Positions 18,084-27,950 of a DNA stretch of 64,000 bases are shown here, piece by piece (positions within the stretch are counted from its first letter, which is position 1; each line of letters starts with the position of its first letter). The notes under the pieces were generated by a model. That model did no database searches, had not been told where the DNA came from, and saw only the letters and a list, made by a program, of their open reading frames with translations. Source of the DNA: Cellulomonas humilata. Lineage in GTDB: Bacteria; Actinomycetota; Actinomycetes; Actinomycetales; Cellulomonadaceae. The stretch lies in assembly GCF_013359775.1 (NCBI RefSeq), contig NZ_JABMCI010000063.1, positions 62,001 through 126,000 on the forward strand, read 5' to 3'. Both the position numbers and the translations under genes were made by a program.

Positions 18084-20327
18084 TCAGTGGGTGAACGAGA
18101 TCCGGTCGTACAGACGGCGCAGGAACGGCGGCGCCCACCAGTTCGCCCGCCCCAGGAGCGTCATGGTCGCGGGCACCAGCAGCATGCGGACGAGGGTCGC
18201 ATCGATCAGCACGGCGACGGCCAGGGAGAACCCGACCTCCTTGATGACCAGGAGCTCACCGGCGACGAAGCCGGCGAACACCACGATGACGATGAGCGCG
18301 GCGGACGTGATGATCCGCCCCGACCGCTGGAGCCCGAGCCGCACGGCGTCGTCGTTGGGGACGCCCTGGTCCACCAGCTCCTTGATCCGGGACAGCAGGA
18401 ACACCTCGTAGTCCATGGCCAACCCGAACGCGAACGCGACGACGAGCGCCACGACGTAGGTCTCGATACCGCCGGTCGGCGTGAAGTCCAGGAGGCCGGA
18501 CAGGTGCCCGTCCTGGAACACCCACACGAGCACGCCGAGCGACGCGGCCAGGGACAGCGCGTTGGTGAGGAGGGCCTTGACGGGCACGACGACGGAACCG
18601 GTCATGAGGAAGAGCAGGACGAGCGTCGTGATCGCCACGATCCCGATCGCGATCGGTGCCCGGTCGACGACGGCCGCGGTGAAGTCGATCTGCGACGCGG
18701 CCTGTCCCGTCACCCACGTGGGGAACGGTGCATCGAGGTCGCGGACCTGCTGCACGACCCCGCGCGCGACGGTGTCACCGGGGTCGTCGGTGTCGGGGCG
18801 GACCCCGATGACCACGTAGGAGTCCACCGGGGAGGGCGGGTCGACGGACGCGACCCCGTCGAGGTCCTCGAGGGTGGCGGCCCAGGCGGTGGCGTCGTCG
18901 AGGGACGTCTGCGCGACGACCGTGATCGCCGGGGTGGACGCGGCGGGGTAGTCGCGGGCGAGGACGTCGACGAACTCGCGCTGGGTGCTCCCGGCGGGCA
19001 GCAGCTCGGTGGTCGAGTTGCGCAGCTCGAGGTGCGCGAGGGGGAGGGCGAGGAAGCCGAGCACGGCGAGCGACCCGAGGAGCACGAACCAGGGGTGCCG
19101 CTGGACCCGGGCAGCGAGACGCGAGAACAGTCCCTCCTCGGTCTGCACGTCGGCCGTGCGCGCCAGCACGCCGCGCAGGCCGGGGATCCTGGCCAGGATG
19201 CTCGGCCGGATCATCCGGCGGCCGGCCAGGATCAGGAGAGCCGGGACGAGGGTCAGCGCGGTCGCCACCGCCACGACGATCACGGCGACGCCCGCCGCTC
19301 CGAACGCTCGCAGGATCGGCGGCCGGAACACGAGCAGCCCGGCGATCGAGATGACGATGATCAGCGCCGAGAACGTGACGGTGCGGCCGGCGGTCGCCAT
19401 GGTCCGTTCGATCGCGGTCAGCACCGCGCCGTCGCCCCGGCGTCGTCGGCTCCCGCGTCCGCCGTCGCCGTCGACGACGCGGTGCAGCTCCTCCCGGAAC
19501 CGGGAGACCATCAGCAGACCCCAGTCGATGGACAGGCCGAGGCCGAGCACGGTCACGATGTTGACCACGGACGAGTCGAGGTCGAGCACGTAGGAGAAGC
19601 CCAGGAGCGCAGCGAGTCCGCCGGCGATCGACGCGACCGCACCGACCATCGGCATCCCGGCGGCGAGGAAGCCTCCGAAGACGAGGATCATGATGAGCAG
19701 CGCGATCGGCAGTGCGATGGTCTCGCCGGTGCGCAGGTCGGTCTCCACCTGGTCCGTGATGGCCTCGACGATCAGCGTCGTGCCACCGACGATCCCCGTC
19801 ACTCCGGGCGACGCCACCTCGAGGTCCGCCGGTACCTCGCGCAGACGGGTGGCGACGGCGTCGAGCGCGTCCTGCTGGTCGTCCTCGGACAGGTCGGGGG
19901 CGAGCTCGACGACGACGAGGAACCCGTCGCCGTCCTGGGCGAGCAGCGGGGCCGCGGCGGGGTTGGCGGCGCCGTCCGGCAGGCCCAGCGCGTCGATGAC
20001 GGAGACGACACCCTCGATCGCGGCGAGGTCCTCGCGTGCCGGCGCGAGGGACGTGGCCACCTCGGGGTCGGTCGGGTCCACGCCCTGGAGGACCAGCGTG
20101 AGCGACGGGCCGCTCTCGTCGGAGTCCTCGAGGATCTGGCGGCCCTCGGCGCTCTCGGACCCGGGGACCGACGGGGCGCCCGTGCTCAGGCGGTCGAACA
20201 GGTTCTCCCCGTGCACGCCCAGGACGGCCAGACCGTAGCCGAGCACGGCGAGGACCAGCCACGCGACGACGGTGAGGCGGGGATGGTGGGCGACTGCGCG
20301 ACCTACTCGGGCGAACACGCCGGTCAT
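18084..20327 (-). CDS. MMPL/RND-family transporter
   Basis: The 747-residue protein has the MMPL architecture. A first helix follows the N-terminus (about 15-35), then a large extracytoplasmic loop, a block of five helices (about 190-350), a second loop, and a final block of five helices. The motif [15 protein letters not shown] and its C-terminal equivalent [13 protein letters not shown] are the conserved Asp-Tyr/Trp proton-relay segments. MMPL proteins export lipids or small hydrophobic compounds using the proton gradient; the cargo here is unknown. The ATG is picked at the first residue before the first helix. No strong SD is visible. Confidence 0.9.
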   Translation of the reverse strand: MTGVFARVGRAVAHHPRLTVVAWLVLAVLGYGLAVLGVHGENLFDRLSTGAPSVPGSESAEGRQILEDSDESGPSLTLVLQGVDPTDPEVATSLAPAREDLAAIEGVVSVIDALGLPDGAANPAAAPLLAQDGDGFLVVVELAPDLSEDDQQDALDAVATRLREVPADLEVASPGVTGIVGGTTLIVEAITDQVETDLRTGETIALPIALLIMILVFGGFLAAGMPMVGAVASIAGGLAALLGFSYVLDLDSSVVNIVTVLGLGLSIDWGLLMVSRFREELHRVVDGDGGRGSRRRRGDGAVLTAIERTMATAGRTVTFSALIIVISIAGLLVFRPPILRAFGAAGVAVIVVAVATALTLVPALLILAGRRMIRPSILARIPGLRGVLARTADVQTEEGLFSRLAARVQRHPWFVLLGSLAVLGFLALPLAHLELRNSTTELLPAGSTQREFVDVLARDYPAASTPAITVVAQTSLDDATAWAATLEDLDGVASVDPPSPVDSYVVIGVRPDTDDPGDTVARGVVQQVRDLDAPFPTWVTGQAASQIDFTAAVVDRAPIAIGIVAITTLVLLFLMTGSVVVPVKALLTNALSLAASLGVLVWVFQDGHLSGLLDFTPTGGIETYVVALVVAFAFGLAMDYEVFLLSRIKELVDQGVPNDDAVRLGLQRSGRIITSAALIVIVVFAGFVAGELLVIKEVGFSLAVAVLIDATLVRMLLVPATMTLLGRANWWAPPFLRRLYDRISFTH

Positions 20328-20409
20328 CGTCGCAGGTGGAACGGCCGTCGCGCACACGGAGTCACCCGGATTGGCGTGCTGGTGTCTCTCGAGCGTGGGT
20401 CCGCCTGCG

Positions 20410-20415
20410 TACCCT
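20410..20415 (+). promoter_or_regulatory. Leaderless -10 box of rarA
   Basis: TACCCT ends six bases before the rarA ATG, the spacing seen at other predicted leaderless starts in this window. Confidence 0.5.
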
Positions 20416-20421
20416 GCCCGC

Positions 20422-21792
20422 ATGGACCTGTTCGATGCGGTGACGTCGACGGCTACCGGCCTGCCCGCCGTCGGAGCCGGTGCACCGCTCGCCGTGCGGA
20501 TGCGGCCGCGGGACCTGACCGAGGTGGCGGGCCAGGAGCACCTGCTCGTCGGGGGGTCGCCGCTGCGGCGGCTGGTCGAGCCCGCCAACGAGGCTGCCCG
20601 TCGGGCGGCGCCCACATCGGTCGTCCTGTGGGGGCCGCCCGGCACCGGGAAGACCACCCTCGCCTACCTCATCGCCGCCACGTCCGGCCGCCGGTTCGTG
20701 GAGTTGTCGGCGGTCACCGCGGGGGTCAAGGACGTCCGGGCCGTGATCGAGGACGCCCGCCGCCGGCTGGCGACCGATGGCACGGAGACCGTCCTGTTCA
20801 TCGACGAGGTCCACCGGTTCACCAAGGCTCAGCAGGACGCCCTGCTGCCCAGCGTGGAGAACCGCTGGGTCACCCTGGTGGCCGCCACCACGGAGAACCC
20901 GTCGTTCTCCGTGAACTCCCCGCTGCTGTCCCGCTCGCTGCTGCTCACGCTCCAGCCGCTCGACACCGAGGACGTGCGGCGACTGGTGCGGCGCGCGGTC
21001 GAGGACGAGCGCGGCCTGGGCGGCTCCATCACGTTGTCCGACGACGCCGAGGACCACCTGCTCCGGCTGGCCGGCGGGGACGCGCGCAAGGCGCTGACCA
21101 TCCTCGAGGCTGCCGCGGGCTCCGCCCTGTCGGAGGACGACGCGGTCCCGCCCGTGCTCGTCGACCTGGCGACGATGGAGCGGGCCATCGACGTCGCCGC
21201 GGTGCGCTACGACCGTGACGGCGACCAGCACTACGACGTGATCAGCGCGTTCATCAAGTCGATGCGCGGCTCCGACGTCGACGCCTCGCTCCACTACCTG
21301 GCACGGATGATCGCCGCGGGGGAGGACCCCCGGTTCATCGCCCGCCGGATCGTCATCTCCGCGGCGGAGGACGTCGGCATGGCGGACCCGAGCGCGCTCC
21401 AGACGGCCGTCGCCGCGGCGCAGGCCGTGGCGCTGATCGGGATGCCCGAGGCGCGGATCATCCTGGCGGAGGCCGTGGTGCACCTGGCGACCGCCCCGAA
21501 GTCGAACGCCGCCTACACCGGCATCGACCGCGCGCTGGCCGACGTGCGCGCGGGCCGGATCGGGTCGGTGCCGTCGCACCTGCGCGACGCGCACTACCCG
21601 GGCGCCAAGCAGCTGGGCCACGGGACGTCCTACCTGTACGCGCACGACCAGCCGCACGCGGTGGCCGCCCAGCAGTACCTGCCGGACGAGCTGGTGGGCA
21701 CGCGGTACTACGAGCCGAGCGACCGCGGCTACGAGCGCCAGGTGACCGAGAGGCTGGACCGGATCAGGGCGATCCTCGACGGCCAGGGCTGA
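20422..21792 (+). CDS. rarA: Replication-associated recombination ATPase RarA (MgsA)
   Basis: RarA is an AAA+ ATPase related to clamp-loader proteins that acts at stalled replication forks. The 456-residue protein has the N-terminal [16 protein letters not shown] segment, a Walker A (GPPGTGKTT, about 73-81), a Walker B (LFIDEVHRF, about 126-134), sensor 1 (AATTENPSF, about 155-163) and the C-terminal tetramerisation region with [11 protein letters not shown]. The preceding 94 bases separate it from the divergent transporter. rpsD and alaS follow, the usual actinobacterial order. Confidence 0.95.
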   Translation: MDLFDAVTSTATGLPAVGAGAPLAVRMRPRDLTEVAGQEHLLVGGSPLRRLVEPANEAARRAAPTSVVLWGPPGTGKTTLAYLIAATSGRRFVELSAVTAGVKDVRAVIEDARRRLATDGTETVLFIDEVHRFTKAQQDALLPSVENRWVTLVAATTENPSFSVNSPLLSRSLLLTLQPLDTEDVRRLVRRAVEDERGLGGSITLSDDAEDHLLRLAGGDARKALTILEAAAGSALSEDDAVPPVLVDLATMERAIDVAAVRYDRDGDQHYDVISAFIKSMRGSDVDASLHYLARMIAAGEDPRFIARRIVISAAEDVGMADPSALQTAVAAAQAVALIGMPEARIILAEAVVHLATAPKSNAAYTGIDRALADVRAGRIGSVPSHLRDAHYPGAKQLGHGTSYLYAHDQPHAVAAQQYLPDELVGTRYYEPSDRGYERQVTERLDRIRAILDGQG

Positions 21793-21817
21793 TTCGGGTT
21801 TCCCGACCGCCGCAGGG

Positions 21818-21861
21818 TAGAGTGTCGAGGTCGTCCGCGGGACGGGTGTGCATTCACGCCC
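21818..21861 (+). promoter_or_regulatory. rpsD promoter -10 and structured 5' leader
   Basis: TAGAGT (21818-21823) is a likely -10 element; TTCGGG 19 bases upstream is a weak -35 candidate. The resulting leader is about 160 bases long. It has a clear hairpin GGGTGTG-CATT-CACGCCC (21844-21861, one G-U pair), a GTCC/GGAC stem just before it, and a GGCC/GGCC stem after it. The length and structure suggest leader-mediated control, as for other ribosomal protein genes, but no known S4 leader is recognised. Confidence 0.4.
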
Positions 21862-21992
21862 CCAGCTCGGACGGCCACCTGGGGCCTTAGCCAGCGTCGG
21901 ACACCAGACACGACGCACCACACGGTCGGCCCCACGCCCGGCGGAGCTCTCCGTCTTCGGGTGTGACGTCTACAACGACAGGAAGTAACTCT

Positions 21993-22619
21993 GTGAGCAG
22001 CGTGACCCGCTCGCGTCGCCAGGTGCGCCTTTCCCGCGCCCTCGGCCTCGCGCTGACGCCCAAGGCCGTCAAGCACTTCGAGAAGCGGCCGTACCCCCCC
22101 GGCGAGCACGGCCGTGCGCGTCGCCGCACCGAGTCGGACTACGCGGTCCGTCTCCGTGAGAAGCAGCGTCTGCGCGCCCAGTACGCGCTGCGCGAGAAGC
22201 AGATGGCTCGTGCGTACGAGGACGCCCGCAAGGCCCCGGGCCTGACCGGTGAGGCGCTCGTCGAGAACCTCGAGACGCGTCTCGACGCCCTCGTCCTGCG
22301 CTCGGGCTTCGCCCGCACGATCCTCCAGGCCCGCCAGGTGGTCGTGCACCGTCACATGCTGGTCGACGGCAAGATCGTGGACCGTCCCTCCTTCCGCGTG
22401 AAGCCGGGCCAGACGCTCCAGGTCAAGCCGAAGAGCCAGGCCACGGTGCCGTTCCAGGTCGCCGCCGCCGGTGCGCACCGCGACGTCCTCCCGACGGTCC
22501 CGGGCTACCTCGACGTGCAGCTGGAGAAGCTCAGCTCCGTGCTGGTCCGCCACCCCAAGCGCGCGGAGGTCCCCGTGACGTGCGAGGTCCAGCTGGTCGT
22601 CGAGTACTACGCCCGCTGA
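21993..22619 (+). CDS. rpsD: 30S ribosomal protein S4
   Basis: S4 nucleates 30S assembly by binding 16S rRNA. The 208-residue protein shows the N-terminal KRPYPPGEHG segment and the S4 RNA-binding domain (about 95-160) with LETRLDALVLRSGF and ARQVVVHRHMLVDGK. The GTG is chosen because AGGAAG lies 7 bases upstream. As is common in actinobacteria, the gene is away from the main ribosomal operons and lacks zinc-binding cysteines near the N-terminus (the C-minus type). Confidence 0.97.
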   Translation: MSSVTRSRRQVRLSRALGLALTPKAVKHFEKRPYPPGEHGRARRRTESDYAVRLREKQRLRAQYALREKQMARAYEDARKAPGLTGEALVENLETRLDALVLRSGFARTILQARQVVVHRHMLVDGKIVDRPSFRVKPGQTLQVKPKSQATVPFQVAAAGAHRDVLPTVPGYLDVQLEKLSSVLVRHPKRAEVPVTCEVQLVVEYYAR

Positions 22620-22633
22620 TCCGTTCCTCACGG

Positions 22634-22665
22634 ACGCCCCGCCGCGCAGCTGCGCAGCGGGGCGT
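22634..22665 (+). terminator. rpsD terminator
   Basis: A nine-base-pair G/C stem (22634-22642 with 22657-22665) has an inner GCGCAGCTGCGC palindrome. It lies 15 bases after the rpsD stop and is followed by TTCGT. Confidence 0.7.
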
Positions 22666-22684
22666 TCGTGCGTGCAGGGGCGGG

Positions 22685-22690
22685 TAGGGT
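22685..22690 (+). promoter_or_regulatory. Candidate -10 element of the DUF948 gene
   Basis: TAGGGT lies about 40 bases before the ATG and after the rpsD hairpin. An AGGAGG ribosome binding site is at 22718-22723, six bases before the start. Confidence 0.45.
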
Positions 22691-22729
22691 TTCCGCGGGG
22701 TCGACGACCCCAGGACCAGGAGGCTGGAC

Positions 22730-23098
22730 ATGTCGGTGGGTGACGTCGCGGGTCTGATCGCCGCGATCGCGTTCGTGCTGCTCGTGGGCTTCTTGGCGGT
22801 CCCGTTGATCAAGCTGGGCCGCGTGCTGGACGAGACGCGGACCTCGGTCAAGGAGATCACCGACCACACGGTCCCGGTGCTGGACGAGACGGCCACGCTC
22901 GTGGCGTCCTCGAACGGGCAGCTGGCGAACATCGACACGGTCACCACGGCAGCCGCGCAGGTGTCGGAGAACGTCTCGGCGCTCACGTCGCTGTTCGCCG
23001 CGACCGTCGGCTCGCCGATGATCAAGGTCGCCGCGTTCTCGTACGGCGTGCGCCGGGCGCTGTCCGGTCTCGCGGCGAGCGCGCGCCGGAGCCGATGA
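22730..23098 (+). CDS. DUF948 domain membrane protein
   Basis: The 122-residue protein has one N-terminal membrane helix (about 5-28). A heptad-like helical region follows, with LDETRTSVKEITDHTVPVLD and repeated small/polar residues, the DUF948 pattern. Function is unknown; members are annotated as general stress or methyl-accepting-like coiled coils. It has an optimal SD and overlaps the next gene by four bases (ATGATG). Both sit directly upstream of alaS, a conserved actinobacterial arrangement. Confidence 0.85.
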   Translation: MSVGDVAGLIAAIAFVLLVGFLAVPLIKLGRVLDETRTSVKEITDHTVPVLDETATLVASSNGQLANIDTVTTAAAQVSENVSALTSLFAATVGSPMIKVAAFSYGVRRALSGLAASARRSR

Positions 23099-23454
23099 TG
23101 GCGCGCCGCCTCACCTGGCTGGCCGTCGGCGTCGTCGTCACGGTGATCGTGATCCGCAAGGGACGCACGGTCGTCGAGACGTACCTGCCGGCCGGGACCA
23201 CCGATGCCATCGACGGCGCCCAGCGCGTCACGCACGCGGTCGCCACCCTCAAGAGCGAGTTCCTGGCGGGGATGGCCGAGCGCGAGGCGCAGCTGCGGCA
23301 CGACCTCGTGGGAGACGTGGACGTCGACGCGCTGCGGGCGGAACGGCCCGAGCGTGTCGAGAAGATGCGGCGTGCATGGTCGTCCCGCCGCGGCGAGGAC
23401 TGGGCGGGCCCCACCGAGGACCCGGACGACGACGACGGCTACACCTTCTTCTAG
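23095..23454 (+). CDS. Small membrane-anchored protein of unknown function
   Basis: The 119-residue protein has an N-terminal membrane helix (about 4-20) and a mostly helical, charged soluble part. The tail, very rich in Asp, ends in DDDDGYTFF. No domain is recognised. It starts within the end of the DUF948 gene (two possible adjacent ATG codons) and precedes alaS by 39 bases. A partnership with the DUF948 protein in the envelope is a reasonable inference from coupling alone. Confidence 0.75.
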   Translation: MMARRLTWLAVGVVVTVIVIRKGRTVVETYLPAGTTDAIDGAQRVTHAVATLKSEFLAGMAEREAQLRHDLVGDVDVDALRAERPERVEKMRRAWSSRRGEDWAGPTEDPDDDDGYTFF

Positions 23455-23493
23455 GCACCACCCGATCACCACTGCACGACGACGAGGACACCG

Positions 23494-26172
23494 ATGCGTA
23501 CCGCCGAGATCCGCCAGCGCTGGCTCGACTACTTCGAGGGCAAGGGCCACGTCGTCGTCCCCTCGGCCTCGCTGATCTCGCCCGACCCGTCGACCCTCTT
23601 CGTCATCGCGGGCATGGTGCCGTTCATCCCGTACATGCTCGGCGAGCAGACCGCGCCGTGGCCTCGCGCCACCAGCGTGCAGAAGTGCGTGCGCACCCTC
23701 GACATCGAGGAGGTCGGCAAGACCACGCGTCACGGCACGTTCTTCCAGATGAACGGCAACTTCTCGTTCGGCGACTACTTCAAGGAAGGCGCGATCACCT
23801 ACGCCTGGGAGCTGGTCACCGGGTCGCGGGAGACCGGCGGGTTCGGGTTCGACCCCGACACCATCTGGGTGACTGTCTTCCACGACGACGACGAGGCGGC
23901 CGACCTCTGGAAGCAGATCGCGGGCCTGCCGGACGAGCGGATCCAGCGCCGCGGCTGGAAGGACAACTTCTGGTCCACGGGCGCGCGCGGACCGTCGGGT
24001 CCCTGCTCGGAGATCTACGTCGACCGCGGTCCGGAGTACGGCGCCGAGGGCGGCCCCGTCGTCGACGAGGACCGTTACCTGGAGATCTGGAACCTGGTCT
24101 TCATGCAGTACGAGCGGGGTGACGGGGGCGGCAAGGAGAACTTCCCGATCCTCGGCGACCTCAAGCAGAAGAACATCGACACCGGCATGGGCCTCGAGCG
24201 CGTGGCGTACCTGCTCCAGGGCGTCGACAACCTGTACGAGATCGACGAGGTGTTCCCCGTCATCCAGGGTGCGCAGGAGCTGTCCGGCAAGCGGTACGGC
24301 GCGGTGCACGACGACGACGTCCGGATGCGCGTGGTGGCCGACCACGTGCGCAGCTCGCTGATGCTCATGGGCGACGGCGTCACGCCGTCCAACGAGGGCC
24401 GCGGCTACGTGCTGCGCCGCCTCCTGCGCCGCTCCATCCGTGCCATGCGTCTCCTGGGTGTCGAGGGCCTCGCGCTCCCGTCGCTGCTGCCCCTGAGCAA
24501 GGACGCGATGAGCCCGTCGTACCCGGAGCTCGCGGCGAACTTCGAGAAGATCAGCCAGGTCGCGTACGCCGAGGAGGACACGTTCCGGCGCACGCTCGCG
24601 GCGGGTACGACCATCCTCGACACCGCGGTGCAGGCGGCCAAGTCGTCTCCGGCACCCTTGCTGACGGGTTCGCAGGCGTTCCAGCTGCACGACACCTACG
24701 GCTTCCCGATCGACCTCACGCTCGAGATGGCGGCCGAGCAGGGCGTCTCCGTCGACGAGACGGCGTTCCGCACCCTCATGAAGGAGCAGCGGGACCGCGC
24801 GCGGGCGGACGCTCTGGCCAAGCGCGCCGGTCGCGCGGACACGGCGGCCTACCAGGAGCTGCACAGCACGCTCAGCAGCGAGACGGCCAAGCCGGTGCAG
24901 TTCATCGGCTACACGGACGCGACCGCACGCTCGCGCGTCGTCGGCCTGCTGGTCGACGGCGTGCCCGCCCCGGCCGCGACCGCGCCCGCGGACATCGAGG
25001 TCGTGCTCGACGTGACGCCGTTCTACGCCGAGGCGGGCGGGCAGCAGGCGGACACGGGCGTCATCGTGCTCGACGGCGGTGCGCGCATCGAGGTCGACGA
25101 CGTGCAGGCGCCGGTCAAGGGTCTGTCCGTGCACCACGGTCGTCTGGTCGACGGCACGGTGACGTTCGGCGAGGCGGGCACCGCGACGATCGACATCGAC
25201 CGCCGTCGGGCGATCGCGCGGGCCCACACGGCCACGCACCTGGTGCACAAGGCGCTGCACGAGTCCATCGGGGAGAGCGCGACGCAGGCGGGCTCGCTCA
25301 ACGCGCCGAGCCGGCTCCGGTTCGACTTCCGCTCGCCGTCCGCGACCTCGTCGCAGGTCGTCGCGGAGATCGAGGCACGGGTCAACGAGCGGCTCCAGGA
25401 CGACCTCGAGGTCACCGACTCGGTCATGCGGATCGACGAGGCGCGTGGTCGGGGTGCGATGGCCCTGTTCGGCGAGAAGTACGGCAACGAGGTCCGCGTC
25501 GTCGACATCGGCGACGGCTGGTCGCTCGAGCTGTGCGCGGGCACGCACGTCAAGCGCTCCGGCGAGCTCGGCCTGGTCACCCTGCTGTCCGAGTCGGCGA
25601 TCGGCTCCGGCGTGAGGCGTGTCGACGCGCTCGTCGGTGCGGGGGCCTACGGGTACCAGGCGAAGGAGCGCGCGCTCGTCGGTCAGCTGTCGGGACTGCT
25701 CGGGGCTCGCCCGGACGAGCTCACGGAGCGGGTGTCCTCGCTGCTCACCAAGCTCAAGGACTCGGAGAAGGAGCTCGCGGGGCTGCGCCAGGCGACCCTG
25801 CTCGCGCAGGCGGGCGCGCTCGCGTCCGGCGCGCAGACGGTGGGGGAGACCCGTGTGGTCGCGCACGACGCGGGCGAGGTCGGCGGCGACGAGCTGCGCA
25901 CCCTGGTGCTCGACGTCCGGTCGCGGCTCGGCGAGGCGGCGCCCGCAGTGGTGGCGATCGGTGGTGTCAGCAAGGGGCGGCCGGTCGTCGTCGTCGCGAC
26001 CAACGCAGCAGCGCGCGAGCGTGGTGTGCGCGCCGGCGCCCTCGTGCGGACGGCCTCCGGGATCCTGGGCGGTGGCGGTGGTGGCAAGGACGACCTGGCG
26101 CAGGGCGGCGGCACGGATCCCGCGCGGCTCGCCGAGGCGCTGGCCGCGGTGACCGCGGCGGTGAGCGGCTGA
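23494..26172 (+). CDS. alaS: Alanine--tRNA ligase
   Basis: AlaRS charges tRNA-Ala and edits mischarged Ser and Gly. The 892-residue protein has the class II catalytic domain with [15 protein letters not shown]. The editing domain carries the metal ligands in HTATHLVH (about 579) and [11 protein letters not shown] (about 681). A C-terminal DHHA1-like oligomerisation domain ends in the usual [15 protein letters not shown] stretch. The length is normal. ruvX starts one base after its stop, so alaS-ruvX-mltG-aroE appears to be one operon. Confidence 0.97.
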   Translation: MRTAEIRQRWLDYFEGKGHVVVPSASLISPDPSTLFVIAGMVPFIPYMLGEQTAPWPRATSVQKCVRTLDIEEVGKTTRHGTFFQMNGNFSFGDYFKEGAITYAWELVTGSRETGGFGFDPDTIWVTVFHDDDEAADLWKQIAGLPDERIQRRGWKDNFWSTGARGPSGPCSEIYVDRGPEYGAEGGPVVDEDRYLEIWNLVFMQYERGDGGGKENFPILGDLKQKNIDTGMGLERVAYLLQGVDNLYEIDEVFPVIQGAQELSGKRYGAVHDDDVRMRVVADHVRSSLMLMGDGVTPSNEGRGYVLRRLLRRSIRAMRLLGVEGLALPSLLPLSKDAMSPSYPELAANFEKISQVAYAEEDTFRRTLAAGTTILDTAVQAAKSSPAPLLTGSQAFQLHDTYGFPIDLTLEMAAEQGVSVDETAFRTLMKEQRDRARADALAKRAGRADTAAYQELHSTLSSETAKPVQFIGYTDATARSRVVGLLVDGVPAPAATAPADIEVVLDVTPFYAEAGGQQADTGVIVLDGGARIEVDDVQAPVKGLSVHHGRLVDGTVTFGEAGTATIDIDRRRAIARAHTATHLVHKALHESIGESATQAGSLNAPSRLRFDFRSPSATSSQVVAEIEARVNERLQDDLEVTDSVMRIDEARGRGAMALFGEKYGNEVRVVDIGDGWSLELCAGTHVKRSGELGLVTLLSESAIGSGVRRVDALVGAGAYGYQAKERALVGQLSGLLGARPDELTERVSSLLTKLKDSEKELAGLRQATLLAQAGALASGAQTVGETRVVAHDAGEVGGDELRTLVLDVRSRLGEAAPAVVAIGGVSKGRPVVVVATNAAARERGVRAGALVRTASGILGGGGGGKDDLAQGGGTDPARLAEALAAVTAAVSG

Positions 26173-26173
26173 C

Positions 26174-26743
26174 GTGCCCGCCGCACCCGACTCCGACCGG
26201 GCCGTCGTCCGCGGCGCCCGGCTCGCGGTGGACGTGGGCTCCGTGCGCGTCGGCCTCGCGAGCAGCGACCCCGACGGGCTGATCGCGACGCCGGTGGCCA
26301 CCCTCGCACGCGCCACCAGCGCGAAAGGTCGGCTTCCGTCCGACGTCGCGCAGGTGGTGCGGGAGGTGCAGGAACGAGGTGTGGGTGTTGTGTATGTCGG
26401 ACTTCCGATGCACTTATCGGGCGCCGAAGGCTCCGCATCCGACGCCGCGCGCGCGTACGCTGTCCAACTGGCGCAGGCCGTCGCACCCGTCACGGTGCGG
26501 TTGGTCGACGAGCGGATGAGCACGGTGTCCGCCCATCACGCGCTGCATGCGTCCGGCCGATCCGGACGCAGCCACCGGCAGGTCGTCGACCAGGCGGCCG
26601 CGGTGGTGATCTTGCAGTCCGCGCTGGACGCGGAGCGTGCGTCGGGACGACGTCCCGGTGAGCGGGTGCTCGTCGGCCCAGCACAGCATGCTCCAGTGGC
26701 GCGCGGGGGGGCTGCGGGCGACGCACGGACGACTGTGGAGTGA
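26174..26743 (+). CDS. ruvX: Putative pre-16S rRNA nuclease / Holliday junction resolvase RuvX (YqgF)
   Basis: YqgF proteins have an RNase H fold and are thought to finish the 5' end of 16S rRNA. The 189-residue protein shows the motif LAVDVGSVRVGLASSDPDG (about 17-35) with the first catalytic Asp, the YVGLPMHLSGAEG segment, and DERMSTVSA with a further acidic pair. The GTG start is one base after alaS. Codons 81-83 include a TTA leucine codon (26414-26416), unusual for this GC content, within a locally less GC-rich stretch. Confidence 0.9.
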   Translation: MPAAPDSDRAVVRGARLAVDVGSVRVGLASSDPDGLIATPVATLARATSAKGRLPSDVAQVVREVQERGVGVVYVGLPMHLSGAEGSASDAARAYAVQLAQAVAPVTVRLVDERMSTVSAHHALHASGRSGRSHRQVVDQAAAVVILQSALDAERASGRRPGERVLVGPAQHAPVARGGAAGDARTTVE

Positions 26744-26750
26744 CGCGCGA

Positions 26751-27950
26751 GTGACCAACAGCCAGACCGACCGCTGGGCCCCCGGAGAACGGAGTGACGA
26801 GGTGAGCGACCTGTTCGGTGGTGACACCCGTGTCGCCCCCACCGAGCGCCGACCCTCCCGATCCCGCGGCCGCGCGAAGGAGCAGCGGGAACGCAAGCGG
26901 CGTCGTCGTCGCTCGATCTGGGTGCTCGTCGTGGCCGCGCTCATGGTCGCCGGTGCCGCCTACGTGGTCATCGAGCTCATGGGCGGCCTGTTCCAGGGCG
27001 CGCAGGGCTCCGACGGCGGCGTCGACGACTACAGCGGGATCGGCCACGGCAGCGTCCAGGTGGTCATCAAGCCCGGGGACTCGGGCGCGGACATGGCCGC
27101 GACGTTGGCGGAGGCGGGCGTCGTCGCCACGCCGAAGGCGTTCAAGGACGCCTTCGCCGACAACCCCCAGGCAGCGTCCATCCAGCCCGGTACGTACAAC
27201 ATGCTGCTCGAGATGAAGGCGTCCGACGCCGTCATCGCGCTGCTCAACCCGACGAGCCGGGTGTCCTTCAAGCTGGGGATCCCCGAGGGGCTCACCAAGG
27301 ACCAGATCGCGACGAAGATCAGCGAGAAGATGGCCGTCCCGATCGAGGAGGTCCAGGCCGCCATCGCCGACCCGGCCGCCATCGGGTTGCCGGCCGAGGC
27401 CGGCGGCAACGCCGAGGGCTGGCTGTTCCCCGCGACGTACGACATCGAGCCGGACGCCACGCCCGCCAGCGTGCTCGCGCAGATGACCGCGCAGACGGTT
27501 GCCGTGCTGACGCAGAAGGGTGTGCCGCAGGACCAGTGGCAGACCGTGCTCAACAAGGCGTCGATGGTCGAGCGCGAGGCCCGGCTGGCGGAGGACCGGC
27601 CCAAGGTCGCGCGGGCGATCGAGAACCGGCTGGACAAGGAGATGCCGCTCTCCACCGACTCGGCCGTCGCCTACGGCCTCGGCAAGCCCGGGACCGGCCT
27701 GACCACGGCGGACACCCAGGACGCGAGCAACCCGTACAACACGTACAAGTTCCTCGGCCTGCCGCCGACACCGATCGCGTCGCCGGGTACCGCGTCGATC
27801 GACGCCGTGCTGTCGCCGGCCGAGGGGCCCTGGCTCTTCTGGGTCACCGTCAACCTCGACACCGGCGAGACGCTGTTCGCCACGACGTACGACGACCACC
27901 TGGCGAACGTGGCGCTCCTGCGCGCGTGGCAGGACGAGAACAGCGGGTGA
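26751..27950 (+). CDS. mltG: Endolytic murein transglycosylase MltG
   Basis: MltG cuts nascent glycan strands and sets their length during wall synthesis. The 399-residue protein has a basic Arg-rich cytoplasmic tail, one membrane helix (about 57-78), a LysM-like region and the YceG domain. The catalytic Glu lies in NKASMVEREARLAED (about 268-282), followed by IENRL and the conserved SNPYNTYKFLGLPPTPI. GTG at 26751 lies 7 bases past ruvX. A GTG 17 codons later (26802) is an alternative. The stop overlaps the aroE start. Confidence 0.93.
   Translation: MTNSQTDRWAPGERSDEVSDLFGGDTRVAPTERRPSRSRGRAKEQRERKRRRRRSIWVLVVAALMVAGAAYVVIELMGGLFQGAQGSDGGVDDYSGIGHGSVQVVIKPGDSGADMAATLAEAGVVATPKAFKDAFADNPQAASIQPGTYNMLLEMKASDAVIALLNPTSRVSFKLGIPEGLTKDQIATKISEKMAVPIEEVQAAIADPAAIGLPAEAGGNAEGWLFPATYDIEPDATPASVLAQMTAQTVAVLTQKGVPQDQWQTVLNKASMVEREARLAEDRPKVARAIENRLDKEMPLSTDSAVAYGLGKPGTGLTTADTQDASNPYNTYKFLGLPPTPIASPGTASIDAVLSPAEGPWLFWVTVNLDTGETLFATTYDDHLANVALLRAWQDENSG

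Noticed and set aside
18084-20657. A longer N-terminus for the MMPL transporter
   Set aside because: The extra 110 residues overlap the start of rarA in antisense and lack family features. The ATG before the first helix fits the family.
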